The translations under genes and the position numbers were made by a program. Below the pieces are notes generated by a model. That model worked only from the letters and a program-made list of their open reading frames with translations. It searched no databases and was not told the origin of the DNA. A stretch of DNA of 64,000 nt, from positions 611,501 through 675,500 of the forward strand of contig NC_057768.1 of assembly GCF_010389155.1 (NCBI RefSeq), read 5' to 3'. Of this stretch, positions 1 through 12,100 are shown one piece after another (position 1 is the first letter of the stretch; every line of letters begins with the position of its first letter). This DNA comes from Erigeron canadensis (Eukaryota; Streptophyta; Magnoliopsida; Asterales; Asteraceae).

Positions 1-617
1 CACTTTCTTTTCTTTGATTTTTTTTCAAAACTCAAGAATGTCTTTATACATGTATATAAATTTTTTTTCTTATCCATTCCATTCTTACCTTATTTTTTCT
101 TATGTTTAAAACTGGAGAATGCAGTGTAAGGCCCTGTTTCCTTTTTTATTTAATACACTTAATAGTTAGGAACTTAATCATTCAGTAAAAATTTATATAT
201 ATTTTTAACTTAATAAATAAAAATAACCATCAGTTATATACATTTTACTTAATACATACATGTATTTATTCAACCCTTAATACACTTAATACTTAATAAT
301 AATGACTAAAAGAACGAACGAACTGGCACTAAGAATTGTTCTTCTTAAAAGGAAGAAAAAAAGGTTAAAGGAAAACAATAGTACAGGAAGCCGCGCATCA
401 TCCCGGATTCAAATTCCCGCGGCCACTTTCAAAAAAAGAAAAAAAAAACAAAAAAAACTTTGTTTCCTTTTTTTTTTCCACCAAACCAAATCAAACCATC
501 TTTCAGATTTACCCCCAATTTTAACTCTCCCCCGCCCCGCCCCGCCCCGCCATCAATTCATTTCTCAAACCCTAATTAACTTCAAATTCAGATCTATCAA
601 TTCAAAGTTTTACTTTC
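1..617 (+). other. 5' flank of the DEL gene
   Basis: AT-rich flank with no convincing gene; the short open frame from 302 is low-complexity Lys/Arg/Phe. Positions 129-325 hold TTAATACACTTAA-type repeats that resemble a decayed MITE. The GC content rises at about 390-550, with a CCCGC run near 532-550, consistent with a core promoter and 5' UTR of the gene starting at 618. No start site can be fixed from sequence alone. Confidence 0.5.
413..420 (+). promoter_or_regulatory. Candidate E2F-binding site upstream of DEL
   Basis: ATTCCCGC matches the plant E2F consensus WTTSSCSS and lies about 200 bp before the DEL start codon. In Arabidopsis, DEL genes are reported targets of classical E2Fs, so a site here fits a feedback loop. 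The match is short and could be chance. Confidence 0.45.
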
Positions 618-3221
618 ATGACGTCACATCACGATTCCGTATCCAAAAACACTTCTTCTTCTTGTTCTATTTACAGCCGTAAAGAGAAATCACTCGGTGT
701 TTTATGCTCCAAGTATTTCACTTTCTTACCCTTATATATATATGTGTATATCTATATTTTCTGTAGTTTGTGTGTGTGTGTGTGTATCTATCTAATAATT
801 TGATAAAATTATGTTCAGTTTCTTAGGGCTGTATAATCGAGAAGGCGTTGACTGTATCGGATTAGACAATGCCGCTAATCAGCTAGGTATATGCTTATAT
901 ATATAGTTATAGAGATATTTTGTGTGAGAGCGTGATTTAATTGGTATCGAAGAAATGGAATCAAATGATAAAAGGATGTTGGAAATGTTTTCAGGTGTAG
1001 AAAGGCGACGAATATACGATATTGTCAATATTTTAGAGAGTGTTGGTGTAAGCTGCTGCTGCTGCTGCTTCTTTTTAGTTTGTATTTGAGTTGTTTTCGG
1101 TTATGTTTTGTTAATTGTGTGTGTGAGAGAGATTTTCAGGTTTTGACAAAGAGAGCAAAGAATCAGTATACTTGGAAGGGATTTAAGGCAATTCCACATG
1201 CTTTAGAAGAGCTTAGGGTATTGTATTCTGTATCGAATTTCTGCTTATGATTAATTGAAGCTATTGACACGAAAGTTAGAATTGTGAAATGTGCTTTGTA
1301 CAATTTCTTGTAGAAACATGCATCTAATGATGATAACTATAAAGGCTCACAATACTGCAACTTTGGAACTGTAAGTTTCTTTTACTGTTACATTTGAGGT
1401 TATGGTAGCTCATGAAACTTGTTTTTCCGGTAGTAAAAGTTAAGACTTTCGAACCATTTTGACATCCATTAAAAATAGAATTGAAGGTTCAAGTTTTATT
1501 TAGCAGGTTGTAAATGATTCTCTTGGGCCTTCTGATTCGAATAACTCAAACACGGACAAGCTTACTAAATCATCTGGATCTTCTAAAAGCGGTAAGTTGA
1601 TAATATCTATTTCTAGCTCTATAAGTGGATTCAGTTTATCAACAATTTTTTCCAGTTAGATACACTGCAAAGCACATCTGTTATAATTTTTAAACTTAGA
1701 ACCTATTGACGTGTAAGATGAGAAACATGCTACTGCTTTTGTTGTAATTTTCTATTGATGTCGCCTTTTTTATTTCACTTTTTCAGAAACCATCAGGAAG
1801 GAAAAATCACTTGGACTTCTGACTCAAAATTTCATCAAGCTGTTCATCACTTCTGATGTGAGTGATCCTATCAGTAATAATTGACTCTATTGGTATCTAA
1901 ATTAGGCAATATTTAGTTAATTCAAACTACAATAAAGTGATAAACTGACCTTTTTTTAAATATTCTACAGGCAGACGTGATAACCTTGGACACTGCTGCA
2001 ACAATGTTGTTAGGCGATTTACACGACCCAACAGCAATGAGAAGTAATATCTTTTACACCTGTATACTTATTCTGTTTATGTAATACTATGATAGACAAG
2101 TTGGCTTTTATTAGGCTTGAGGACCTCACTAGATTTGGCAACTTTGATAATGGGTTAACCTTGGTTATGTTTCTCGAAAGGGTCAAACAGGATCAGTAAG
2201 ATGTATTAGCTTAAAAGGAAATGGGTCAACCTGGGTTGAAAGTCATTCAAGAAGCGTATAAAGGGTTTTAAAAAGTCATAGATTGATATATTGATTATTG
2301 ACTGTTGCTGGATTATATATGAATTTGTTGTAGCACATTAAGAAATATAAACATCATAACGAACGGGATAAAATAATAAGTTGTGAGCCATGCAAACACA
2401 TATTAAGAACAATTATACTCGTCCGGTTGTCCCCAATACTTGTCACCCAGTCCGCCCTTTTTGCCACCTAAGACACCAGTATAGTTTTGTGAAGACTGAA
2501 GACAAATGGTGCCAAATGCCAATAGAGCTGTGGGTTTGTTGTTGAGATATCAAACTTCAAGTAATATTTATGCAGCAAAAGGGTACAGAACAACCTATAC
2601 TAAGGCTAACTTTCTGTGTATGCAGCAAAAGTCAGACGTTTATATGACATTGCGAATGTCTTTTCATCCATGAATCTGCTTCAGAAGGTAACTTCAACTT
2701 TGAAAGCTTTTCATTGATTGTTATACAAGTTATACTGAAAAAGGTTTCTGCCTCTTGTCTTGAAGATGCGTCATCCGGAGAGCGGGAAACCAGCATTTAG
2801 ATGGCTGGGTTTGAAAGAACCAAAGACTAAACCCATAATTTTAGCTACAGACAACTCAAAAAGGAGAGCTTTTGGAACAGATATTACAAACAGTTGTGGA
2901 TTAAAAAGAAACAGGAATGATTCTTTATCTGGTTGGTGCTCAAAAGATGCGACTGTGGCAGTGGATGGGAATATTGACTGCGATGAAAATATTACAATGC
3001 AGAAGCAGCTACCACTTCAACGCAACTCAAAGGAATTTGTCTTTGGCCCATTCACTCCTGTCACTGGCACTGCACACAAGGTAGGAAGCTCTGGTAACAA
3101 AAAACTAAAGCAGGCTCCGGAATGGGAGAACTTGGCTGATACTTATCGTCCCCGATATCTTAACAAAGGTACATCATTGAATCAGAGGTGGCAAGTTTGG
3201 TTATCAGAGCGGGTTGGGTAA
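618..3221 (+). CDS. DEL: DEL-type atypical E2F transcription factor
   Basis: Exons 618-712, 819-886, 995-1047, 1140-1217, 1314-1370, 1507-1591, 1787-1857, 1971-2043, 2626-2687 and 2766-3221 join in frame through GT-AG introns to give 365 aa, near the size of Arabidopsis DEL proteins. Two E2F winged-helix DNA-binding domains are visible, at about residues 21-90 (RRRIYDIVNILESVGVL) and 149-230 (VRRLYDIANVF). No dimerisation, marked-box or transactivation region follows. That is the hallmark of DEL/E2F7-8 proteins, which bind E2F sites as monomers without DP and repress cell-cycle and endocycle genes in the nucleus. The tail (about 230-365) is basic and poorly conserved. The start at 618 puts a short leader before the first domain. 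I cannot tell which of DEL1-3 it matches. Confidence 0.93.
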
Positions 3222-4335
3222 TGACTGATTTCCATACATGATGAAAGAAGGTAGAGTTGGGTTGATCCCAAGCAGTTTTTGGTATATAGTTTTATAAATA
3301 GTTAATGCGCGAGATATGATTTGCAATGAATTATTGAAATTATAATCATTAGTGATATAGGAGGTTCTGTCCATCTATGAACTCTGATATCCAATTCTTC
3401 GGATTCGGATATCTGATAGCCATTTAAGGTTAGAGGCAAATTGACATAAACCCAAATCGGTTCATTCCTCACTCATCAGTCAATGGTCAAAATTTCCACC
3501 TCTACCAAATCTTATAAGCTTACTCCCCTCTACTAAACTGATATTAATGATACCATATTCTTGGCTGATATTATGACAGCACTAAATGACGTTTTCGGGC
3601 ACTATGCCGAGGCCTGGAAATCATGGTACGTTGAATCAGCAGATAAGAAGCAGGTACGACCAGTCACTTGATTTTTGATCCCATTTTGAACAGTAGGCTA
3701 TGTGGGTGTTGAGTCAGTAGAGGATTTATGAGTAGTGATTTCGTCAAAAGTGCATATCACCTTAATGTGCCGATTTAGGTTTAGTTTGTTCCGTTTAACC
3801 ATTTCTGGTACAGTGTACGGCAGTAATATGTTTAGTGATGTAAACCTTCTTCATAGTTGAGGTCTTGAGGATTCTTTCATTCATTATAAAGCATGGCATT
3901 ACGAATATGAGCACTGTTGCATAATTTTACAAAACCGAGTGTCTCATTCTTTTGGCCATTCAACATTTTTCATTATATGAGTTTCAATTATATATACATG
4001 TATAATGTATATGATTATTTTTAGCTTTTGTAATTGTAATCTAATTTCAATAATATTTTCTGAGTGTCCACATGATTTAAGTTATTGAGAAAAATGGAAC
4101 TAAATTGTGTTTACGCTAACTGAATATATATATATTTTTTATTAATCTTCCAATCTTGCTTAGTGACATAACAGGTTCTGAGGTTTTAAAAGAAACCTAT
4201 TTTTAATCTTTCTAGATAAACATCTAATTAAGGAAAGATTCTAAGAAACAATTACAATATTAAGGGTTAGCTTGCTTATATTAAAGGTCAAGTCTTGATT
4301 TTTTTTTCAAATTGACAAAGATCAAATCATAGTTA
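3222..4335. other. Intergenic, 3' side of DEL
   Basis: Contains the DEL 3' UTR (end not determined) and AT-rich sequence. A 27-codon open stretch from the ATG at 3573 ends at a GTACGA donor-like site near 3656, but no continuing exon was found. Nothing else recognisable. Confidence 0.4.
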
Positions 4336-5214
4336 CGAGAGTAAGTACCCACGCGTTGCGGCGATAAGATGGTAAGGTGATAGGTCATAGGTTGTGATAG
4401 GTCATAGGTTGTTATATGTCACATAGTGTGATAGCCAAATGCCTTAGCCGTACGGGCTCCACCCTCGGATTTAAAAATTCGTCGAAAATATATCGAATGG
4501 CATCTCTAATGAAAGAGCATGAAATTTTAAGAACATCCATATAATTTTTTATAATTTATCGATTTATGGTTTTTGAGATAAAAGATTTTGAACGAATTAA
4601 AGAAATTTATGGATGATAGATAAAAATAAGTGGTTGAGATTTGAGGTGAAAGAAAAAAATGAGTAGTTGAGATTTATTTTAAGGGTAATAATGAATAAGT
4701 GATAGGGGTATTTTGGGCATAGTTGTCAAACTTGTACGAGTCACGAGTCGACTCGTACGAGTCGAGTCAAAATCAAGTGAAAACGAGACGACTCGGTGGA
4801 TGACTCGGTTTTGCTCCAGACTCGTAGCATGACTCGCTTTTTCTTGTACGAGTCGGTACGAGTCATGATTCGAGTCGAGTTACGAGTCACAATATTTTTT
4901 TTATTATTATTTTATATATATTTTTTAAAACATAAATATTTTATATGCTTTTAAATTTGATTTGGTTTTAATAATGTTTACTATTTTTAATTTAGTGTAT
5001 CAATACAATACTATATTTGTACAATAAAAACTTATATATAATTATTAAATTATACATTATCAGATATCCTAACTCTTATGATTCGAGTCATGAGTTGAAA
5101 AATCACATTTCGAGTCGAGTCAAAAATACTGAGTCGATAACTATGATTTTGGGGTTTTCACTTGTGTAAAGTTGAAAAAATGAAGGGAACAAATGCTTTA
5201 TAATGTAGTAGAGA
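4336..5214 (-). mobile_element. Non-autonomous Helitron (CTCG-ending family)
   Basis: Read on the minus strand it begins with TC after an A (TC at 5214-5213) and continues TCTCTACTACATTATAAAGC. It ends with a GC-rich hairpin region (CCGCAACGCGTGGG) about 10 nt before CTCG, followed by host T at 4335. Sister copies with the same interior (CGTACGGCTAAGGCATTTGG and the flanking GATAGGTCATAG-type sequence) lie at 39523-39781 and 54642-55069. No coding capacity. An hAT-type MITE is nested inside. CTCG replaces the usual CTRR terminus, so the exact 3' end is inferred. Confidence 0.6.
4718..5145. mobile_element. hAT-type MITE nested in the Helitron
   Basis: The 428-bp element starts CATAGTTGTCAAACTTG and ends in the inverted version (CATAGTTATCGACTCAG read on the other strand). 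It is flanked on both sides by the same 8 bp, ATTTTGGG (4710-4717 and 5146-5153), which is the hAT target-duplication length. Both subterminal regions are packed with ACGAGTC/GACTCG motifs in both orientations. The centre is AT-rich and non-coding. Confidence 0.8.
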
Positions 5215-5412
5215 TAGATATAGAGATTATTATTATAAAAACTTTCTAAAATTGTGTTTCTTTGTTTATGAAAGTTCTTACCTCTACAATTAAAACTTTC
5301 GATACCCTTATTATAATTTTTTACATGATCAAACCAAGATCAGACCTCAAAAAAGTCTTGCTCATGCCTTATAGGATGTCGATTTTTAAATCTTGTGCAG
5401 TATGGCATTTGG

Positions 5413-5633
5413 CTATATCGTGATTATTTAATACAAGTATAAGGACTTACCAATCCACCATATTTGCTTCTATGGTTTTGAACCGACTTTTGAAGATATT
5501 AAAGTAGCTTAGTCATTTATATTGTGATTATTATTTAATACAAGTATATGAGGCAATTGACTACCAATCCGCCAAATTTGCTTCTATGGTTTTGAACTGA
5601 CTTATGAAGATATTAAAGTAGCTTGTCTTTATA
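5413..5633. repeat. Tandem duplication, ~110-bp unit, two copies
   Basis: Two adjacent diverged copies (about 5413-5518 and 5519-5633) share TTGCTTCTATGGTTTTGAAC and GAAGATATTAAAGTAGCTT. Non-coding. Confidence 0.7.
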
Positions 5634-6834
5634 AAATCTAACAAAAATGAGCTAACCATCTATAATAGGTTCATCATGCATGCTAATTTTACATATATGA
5701 TGTTTAAATAATCAAAGGGCTTTTGGTCCAACCAAATGAATGGTCGTTGAGTCTCTTCGTGATTTTCATTCGTCAGTGGCTCATTTTATATTTTATTCAG
5801 TGTTGTCCCTTTATGTTTTTTATAAATATTATTTCCAGTCGATGAAAAATACCATAATTGAATTTGCATGGGTAGCGAATTTAACATACCATATTCACTT
5901 AACAATATTCAATGATATATGGATTAGGATCCTTTAAAGTTATGATAACTTTTGGATTAAAATCAAAGGTCAAGATTCAAACTTGATTTTTGAATCTTGA
6001 CCTTTGATTTCAATCCAAAGGTTGAGATCCTCTCAACTTTACATATAAAGTTATCATAACTTTAAAAAATCTTAATCTGATTAAAATAAAGAAAAATAAA
6101 AAATATAGAAAAAAACCCGAATTCAGAGAAACCAATTCACCTCACCTTCGGTGACTTACCCAACACCCTTCATCTTGCATGTTCACCAAACCTTATTAAC
6201 TCTTCACCTTGCACTCACTTTTCTTTCAATTGCATCATTACCACGACCACCACTTCCTCCAAATACACCTCCTCCTAAAAGGGGGGGAAAATAGGGCCGA
6301 TACCTCCTATCTCGAAATTTAATTTTTATCATGTATTTTTAAGTTTTTCATAGATTTTTAAAAACTTTCACATAAATTTTTAACATGTTGTTCCTTTTAA
6401 ATTTGTTTTCCATGGATTTTTTATTTTTATCCCTTCTCGATTTTTTTACTAACCGTCACCATTAGTACTTCCTTCGGATAGAGCTCCACCACCACCTACC
6501 TTAATTAGAATAACCATACAATACAAAAGAAGCATAAAGAAACCATGTGTACTTGTGGAAAGTATGAATCTAAGTGATGCGATAATCTTTGATTAACTAA
6601 AATTGTTAAATTAATCACATGGCCCAAAAGCAGTGACCAATTATTAAATTACTATTAAATAATTTTTTAGAGTTTCAAATTTGTTGCTGTTGTGGTTGGT
6701 ATACACATGCATACAACACACCATCAGTCTATCATATTCTATAACTAACTAATTATAACTAGATATCTTCAATCAACTTCAACTCTTCAAGTACAATCAG
6801 TGGTGGATTATGGATTTTCTGAAGAATGAGTTTT
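5634..6834. other. AT-rich intergenic with a palindromic repeat
   Basis: No gene is supported; the 65-codon open frame at 5740 looks random. An imperfect inverted repeat spans 5951-6019 (arms 5951-5979 and 5990-6019, containing AAAGGTCAAGATTCAA), set within larger AAAGTTATGATAAC repeats at about 5934 and 6047. This is the remains of a fold-back MITE. Confidence 0.5.
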
Positions 6835-7830
6835 TTAACCAGCGTCCCCTTTTGGGTATGCAAGTACTAAGAGTCTTCTCACTACCAACCAGCAGACATC
6901 ATCTGTCTGGGTCTTGCCGGTATCAACAACGATAAAAAAAACTACCAAATGGAAACAACAACTAACTATGGCTCTTGGTGGGCCCAGATAACGTCCTAGG
7001 TGTAGGGGAGATCGGAGCAACAGGTAACGCCTAGACGACGTTTTTCTTCCTGGGCTGCAGTAAGTAGATCGAGAGGTCGTTTCGCCCATTGTCCCCGAAT
7101 ATGGGTAATATGTTCTCATACAATGTTGCTCTAATCTGACCTAGCTGGCGAGTGATCCCAGTTCGCGATAAAGAACAAGACAGCAAGCGAGCGTACCTTT
7201 GTTCGCTTCTTCTCCACCAAGCACGGAAGTTTAAGGATAACTGTAGGTCGGTGGCTACCTAAGGAAACTCCGATTCGATCTACCCCCCCCGGCTGGGAGG
7301 CATCTACCTCATCTCGATCACAAGGAGAGGTTCACTATGATAGGGGGTACTTCTTTTTTTCCCTTCCGAAAAGAATGAAATGCATAGGGGACCATCCTTT
7401 TGTTGCGGCATGCTCCTCAGATTTACGGATTCACAGGGGGCCTCAGGCCCTACTTAGTTGGCTGACAATGACAAAAGCTTGCGAAACTAAGTAGAGCCTT
7501 TTGAATTGAATCTTAAGTAGTCTATCAGTGGTCTACTGGTGCTACCCGAAGACTTAAATGAATAGCCATCGCTGTTAAGAACAATCGAGATCCAATGAAA
7601 ATTTTCGCGTAGCTTCTGGTCTTTGACATCAAAAAAGAAGGTTGTAATAATGAAAGGGACATCTGATAAATTTATCTTAGCTAGTGGAACAATAAAGACG
7701 AAGTGTCTAATTATACTTATGGTCATTTGTTTCTAAATAGAAAGACACCAAATTCTCCGGGAAGTCCTATCTTTTGAAGGACTTCTCAATTTGCTCCCCT
7801 GACGAGCCCCCTTCGGCCTACCCGCTGGTT
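6835..7830. other. Probable organellar insertion (NUMT-like)
   Basis: A ~1 kb block with clearly higher GC and a different texture (GGGCC, CCCCCC and GGAGA-rich, few A/T runs), bounded sharply by AT-rich nuclear sequence. Its style is that of plant mitochondrial intergenic DNA. The minus frame at 7487-7726 (79 codons) is not a protein I can name, and the minus frame at 6835-7119 looks non-coding. Plastid origin is less likely because no tRNA, rRNA or photosystem gene is visible. The call rests on composition and recall, not on an alignment. Confidence 0.55.
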
Positions 7831-9183
7831 TAAAAATCATTTTAGGTTGAAGCCTAGTATTATGATTGGAACCTAATGTAAAAATAAAAGAAAATTACTA
7901 ACGGTTGAGGATGGAGTGGTAAGTGGTAACCACTTCAAGTGTTAATTGCCTCTCCACCAAGTACAATAAATAATGATTTGTTTAGGTAAAGTTATGGTGG
8001 TACTAAAATTGGTACATAGTATACTAGTATTGATGGAAGTAATATTTGTGAAAAAAAGTAAAATTTTGGTTCAACTAAATTAAATTATAATCATGAGAAA
8101 CAAACGAATAGAAAACTAATTAAGAACGATTAGTCATTTAAGAAAAAAAACGCGAAAGCCGACCTTGCTCAAGAAGCATTTTTTTAGTACATAAAATAGG
8201 ATGAATCATAGATTTAAAATTTACGAAGCAATACATTTTTGTATTGGTTAATCTTATAAAGTTTATATATATTATCTTTTGTCGTGTATTGCAATATTAA
8301 GTTATTAACATGCCAAATTGGACTTCAAACGACTTTTTACTAAATGCAACCTATTTAATGCTTTCAATATAATGTTTTATTATTTTATTATGTAAAAATA
8401 TATTAATAGTGGATTATGTTGATAGATATTAAAATGATAATAAATGGGCAACAATTTTGTTGTGTAAAAATATAAGAAATATATTTATATGATACAACAA
8501 CAAATGTGAAGTAAAGAGACTGCTTCAAATATATTTAAATAATAAAATTATATTTTTCGAGTTGGATTTTTTCGAATTTAACTATATCATGCCAATATAT
8601 GAAATAGTAATAATATCCCATTTAAATTAATCATCAAAAACACTATTTGGTTACTCGTTTTATGCTTTGACCAAAAAGAGTAAAGTAAGAAAAATAAGTA
8701 TATATAAACAATAATCACGTTAATAATCAATGAACTAATACAAAACTTAAGAAAATGATAAATCCTCTAATCAAATAATTTAATAATCTTCCTAATACAT
8801 TAAGAATGTGACGTATGGTATTCATGATTCTCTTTCCACCACCTGATTTTTTCACATTTTATCATTTATAAGAATAATTAGGCTATTTGATTAGGAGTAT
8901 ATTAATTATATCTTTAACATTAAACAATAAAAAAACATAATAATGATGTTTCGTTTTACCAACAACAATGGCAAATCTGTAAATCTAATGAATAAACAAT
9001 GTCAAGATATTACACTTCCACTTTCACATACATACAAAACAAACACCAAGCAAAAAAGATTAATTGTGAACGATATAGAAGAAGAAGTATAGAACAAACA
9101 AGAAGATATAGATATAGATATAGTTATATCTAATATCTATCTGTTCATTTGAAAAAGCTTCGCCTGTGAATTCATTTTAATTC
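7831..9183. other. AT-rich intergenic and promoter of the DUF760 gene
   Basis: Very AT-rich without gene-like frames. The last ~130 bp before 9184 carry a GATATAGATATAGATATAG repeat (about 9103-9125) and probably form the 5' UTR. No diagnostic promoter motif was found. Confidence 0.45.
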
Positions 9184-12100
9184 ATGGCAGCAGCTTCTTC
9201 ATCATCATCATCATCATCTAAGCTTCTATCTCTCTCTCGTTTCACCGACTTCTCACTCTTCCACCACGCGCCGCCGTACTCTCACCACCTCCTTTTCCGT
9301 CCGTTACCTCCGCCGCCTTCCATCTCCGTCACCCCCGCATCCGCCGTTAAAAAACGTCCGATAGCAATCGTGAGCTGTCTAATCTCCGGCGTAGACGGCG
9401 GCGGCGTTTCCGATGACTTCGTATCAACGCGCCGGTCGGACCGTGAATTCTCCGTTATCGCAAATATGTTGAAGAAGATCGAACCGTTGGATACTTCGGT
9501 GATATCGAAAGGCGTTTCTGATTCAGCAAAGGATTCGATGAAACAGACGATTTCGACTATGTTAGGTTTGCTTCCGTCTGATCAGTTTGATGTTATGGTT
9601 AGGGTTTCCAAACGTCCGCTTGATCGATTATTATCGTCTTCATTGATTACAGGGTAAATTTTCTCTATTTTTTTTTGTTATTAGATATAATTGTAATTTG
9701 ATATCTGTATTTATATGTATATGGTGTATATAAACGAACAGAATGAACATGATTAGTTTAACGAACGGATTAACGAACATAAAGCACAAACGAACAAATA
9801 TATAATTAAAGGTATTAGGATTTCAATAAACTTTACGAATCATCCATCATTTGAAAAGAGGTATTTGACATGCTAAATGGTGATTTAATTTTTATATATT
9901 AAGCTATTCAAGTAGTTTAAAAACAAAAGTCTATAGGTCATTTTCTAAAAGGCATGCTTAGTCAAGAAAGGCTAGTGAGCGGCATGCGGATACGATCCTC
10001 AAAAGTGAAGTCTAGTAGGTGGGATTAAAATTTGTCAAGGTTTAAAAGTTATAGAAGTATTTATATTTTATAGATATAGATATCTCATATAGTCATATCT
10101 TCCTTTTGTTTAAATAATAAATATAGATTACAATCACAAATAAAAACTATACATATATATAAACAATCATAAATGAACGATTGTTCGTGAACTAATTATC
10201 TAATGTTTTCGAACATAAAGGAACAAACGGTAGCTATATTTATGTATGTTCGTTAAACTAAAGGTGTGATTTATTTGTTCATATTCATTCGTTTAGGTAA
10301 ATGAACGAACACAAATGAATTTCCCGCCGAACGGTTTGCTGAATGTTTAGTTTTTTTACAGCTCTACGAATTTACATAGTCGTATATAATATATAGTTAC
10401 TATGATAGTTTGAATCAAATAAGAATGCTTCGAAAATGAGAACAGTAACAAAACATCATATTTACACATATAGACAGGTGACAAAATCACTAGGTTTCTT
10501 CTCTGAAATTGTGCACAATTCCGTGCTTAATTCTACTTGTATGCATCTCTAAAATGCACATTCATTTTTTGATAGATATTTGAGATGCATGAAGTTGAAT
10601 TATATGCGAATATAATGCTTACATTTTCGAGTGTTCCTACAGGAACCTTACCCTTATGATTGTGTGTGTGTAAGATGGGCTTTAGATGTTGTGTGTGCTG
10701 ATCGTGGTGTTATGTTGATCTGGTTAATTATTTAATGTGCCTGATATGTTGACGATTGAATTGATGGGTGCTGTTTAGGTATACGTTGTGGAATGCAGAG
10801 TATAGGATAATGTTGATGCGGAACTTTGAAATTTCTTGTTTTAATGACGAGAAGAAGCTGAATCCTGGAGGTGAGGATAATGAGGCTTCAGATGAGAAGG
10901 TGGATGTAAGTGAGTGTTTGTGTGATAGTGTCGTGATGGAGTGTTGTAATGAAGAATCAGAGAGATTGAATTTGCAAAGTTGTTTGGGTGATTTGGCCCC
11001 CGAAGCGATGAGTTATATACAACAGTTGGAATCGGAGTTGGCTACAGCAAAGAAGGTGAGTGAAACTTTGCGAATTACTTGCAGGCCATCTTTGTTCTTA
11101 TTGACTAGTTGCAAATATGTGCATCTAGATTTACAAGAAGCATCATGATTTTCTGTATTAGGTGTAGAGTAGTTAAAAGGCTTAGCAAAAAGTTCTCTTA
11201 ATGGCCATGATTTGTATCCTTACGTTTGCAGTGGTGCATAGGTTAAAATTGTGGAGTGGCCATGATTTCTGAACCACGTTATGTGATGTAACTGCGACTT
11301 GTAACTCGCGTTGCTGTGATTGTCACTATATACATCAAAGCTGAAAAGTGAAAGCTCATTGAACCTTTCAACTTTCAAGCTATACCCTCTCAAGGCTGTA
11401 CATTTCATTTTTCTTTCGGAGGGCATTTAACATTTACCTGATTAGTTTATGCTTTGGATCAACTTTCTTTTCCTTCATCTGATGCCTGCTAGAAGCTTAA
11501 AAGTTCTATCCAAAAATCCATATGTGAACTGCAATAATGACGTATTTTACAAATAATTTGGTCGGCGAACAATGCTACGACCTAGTTTGAAAAGGTGTGC
11601 ATTGTGTAAGTGTGTTTCAGATTTTGGTATGATTTTTAAAGATTGGGTGAATACTATAAACTGAAGGATATAATAAACAGAAAGCTAGATAAAATCATCT
11701 TCAAGTGCACAATCCTATTTAGCGAAAGCTAGTATTGCCCGTCCTGAAACTGTAGTTTGTAGACTATATTATTTTCAGTCTGCCATATAGATCATTAGTT
11801 ATGCTTTGTATGTTAGATTGCTGTCATAGATCTTAATTCATCTATTATGCTGATTGCTTGTTTCCTTTCTTCCCAGGAACTCCATGCCAGGAAACAGGAA
11901 AATATGCAAATTGAAAATACAAGAGAAAGTGACAATGATCTTTTGAAGTATTTGCGGTCATTAGATCCCGACATGGTAACTAACCCAAGTTTAATTATAT
12001 GTTTTGTATGCGTTTCTTCTTATGTTGGTGAATAATACCTCTTCATCCATGTGGGAACAGGTGAATGAATTATCCAGACCATCATCTACAGAGGTGGAGG

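Noticed and set aside
302..682. 126-codon open frame upstream of DEL
   Set aside because: Lys/Phe-rich low-complexity translation across the DEL promoter and 5' UTR; overlaps the true start at 618 in another frame.
3573..3672. Short frame starting MTALNDVFGHYAEAW with a donor-like end
   Set aside because: It reads like a first exon, but no continuing exon or recognised family was found, so no gene is called.
6835..7119. 94-codon minus frame in the organelle-like block
   Set aside because: Arg/Ser/Leu-rich translation with no recognisable family; probably a chance frame in GC-richer DNA.
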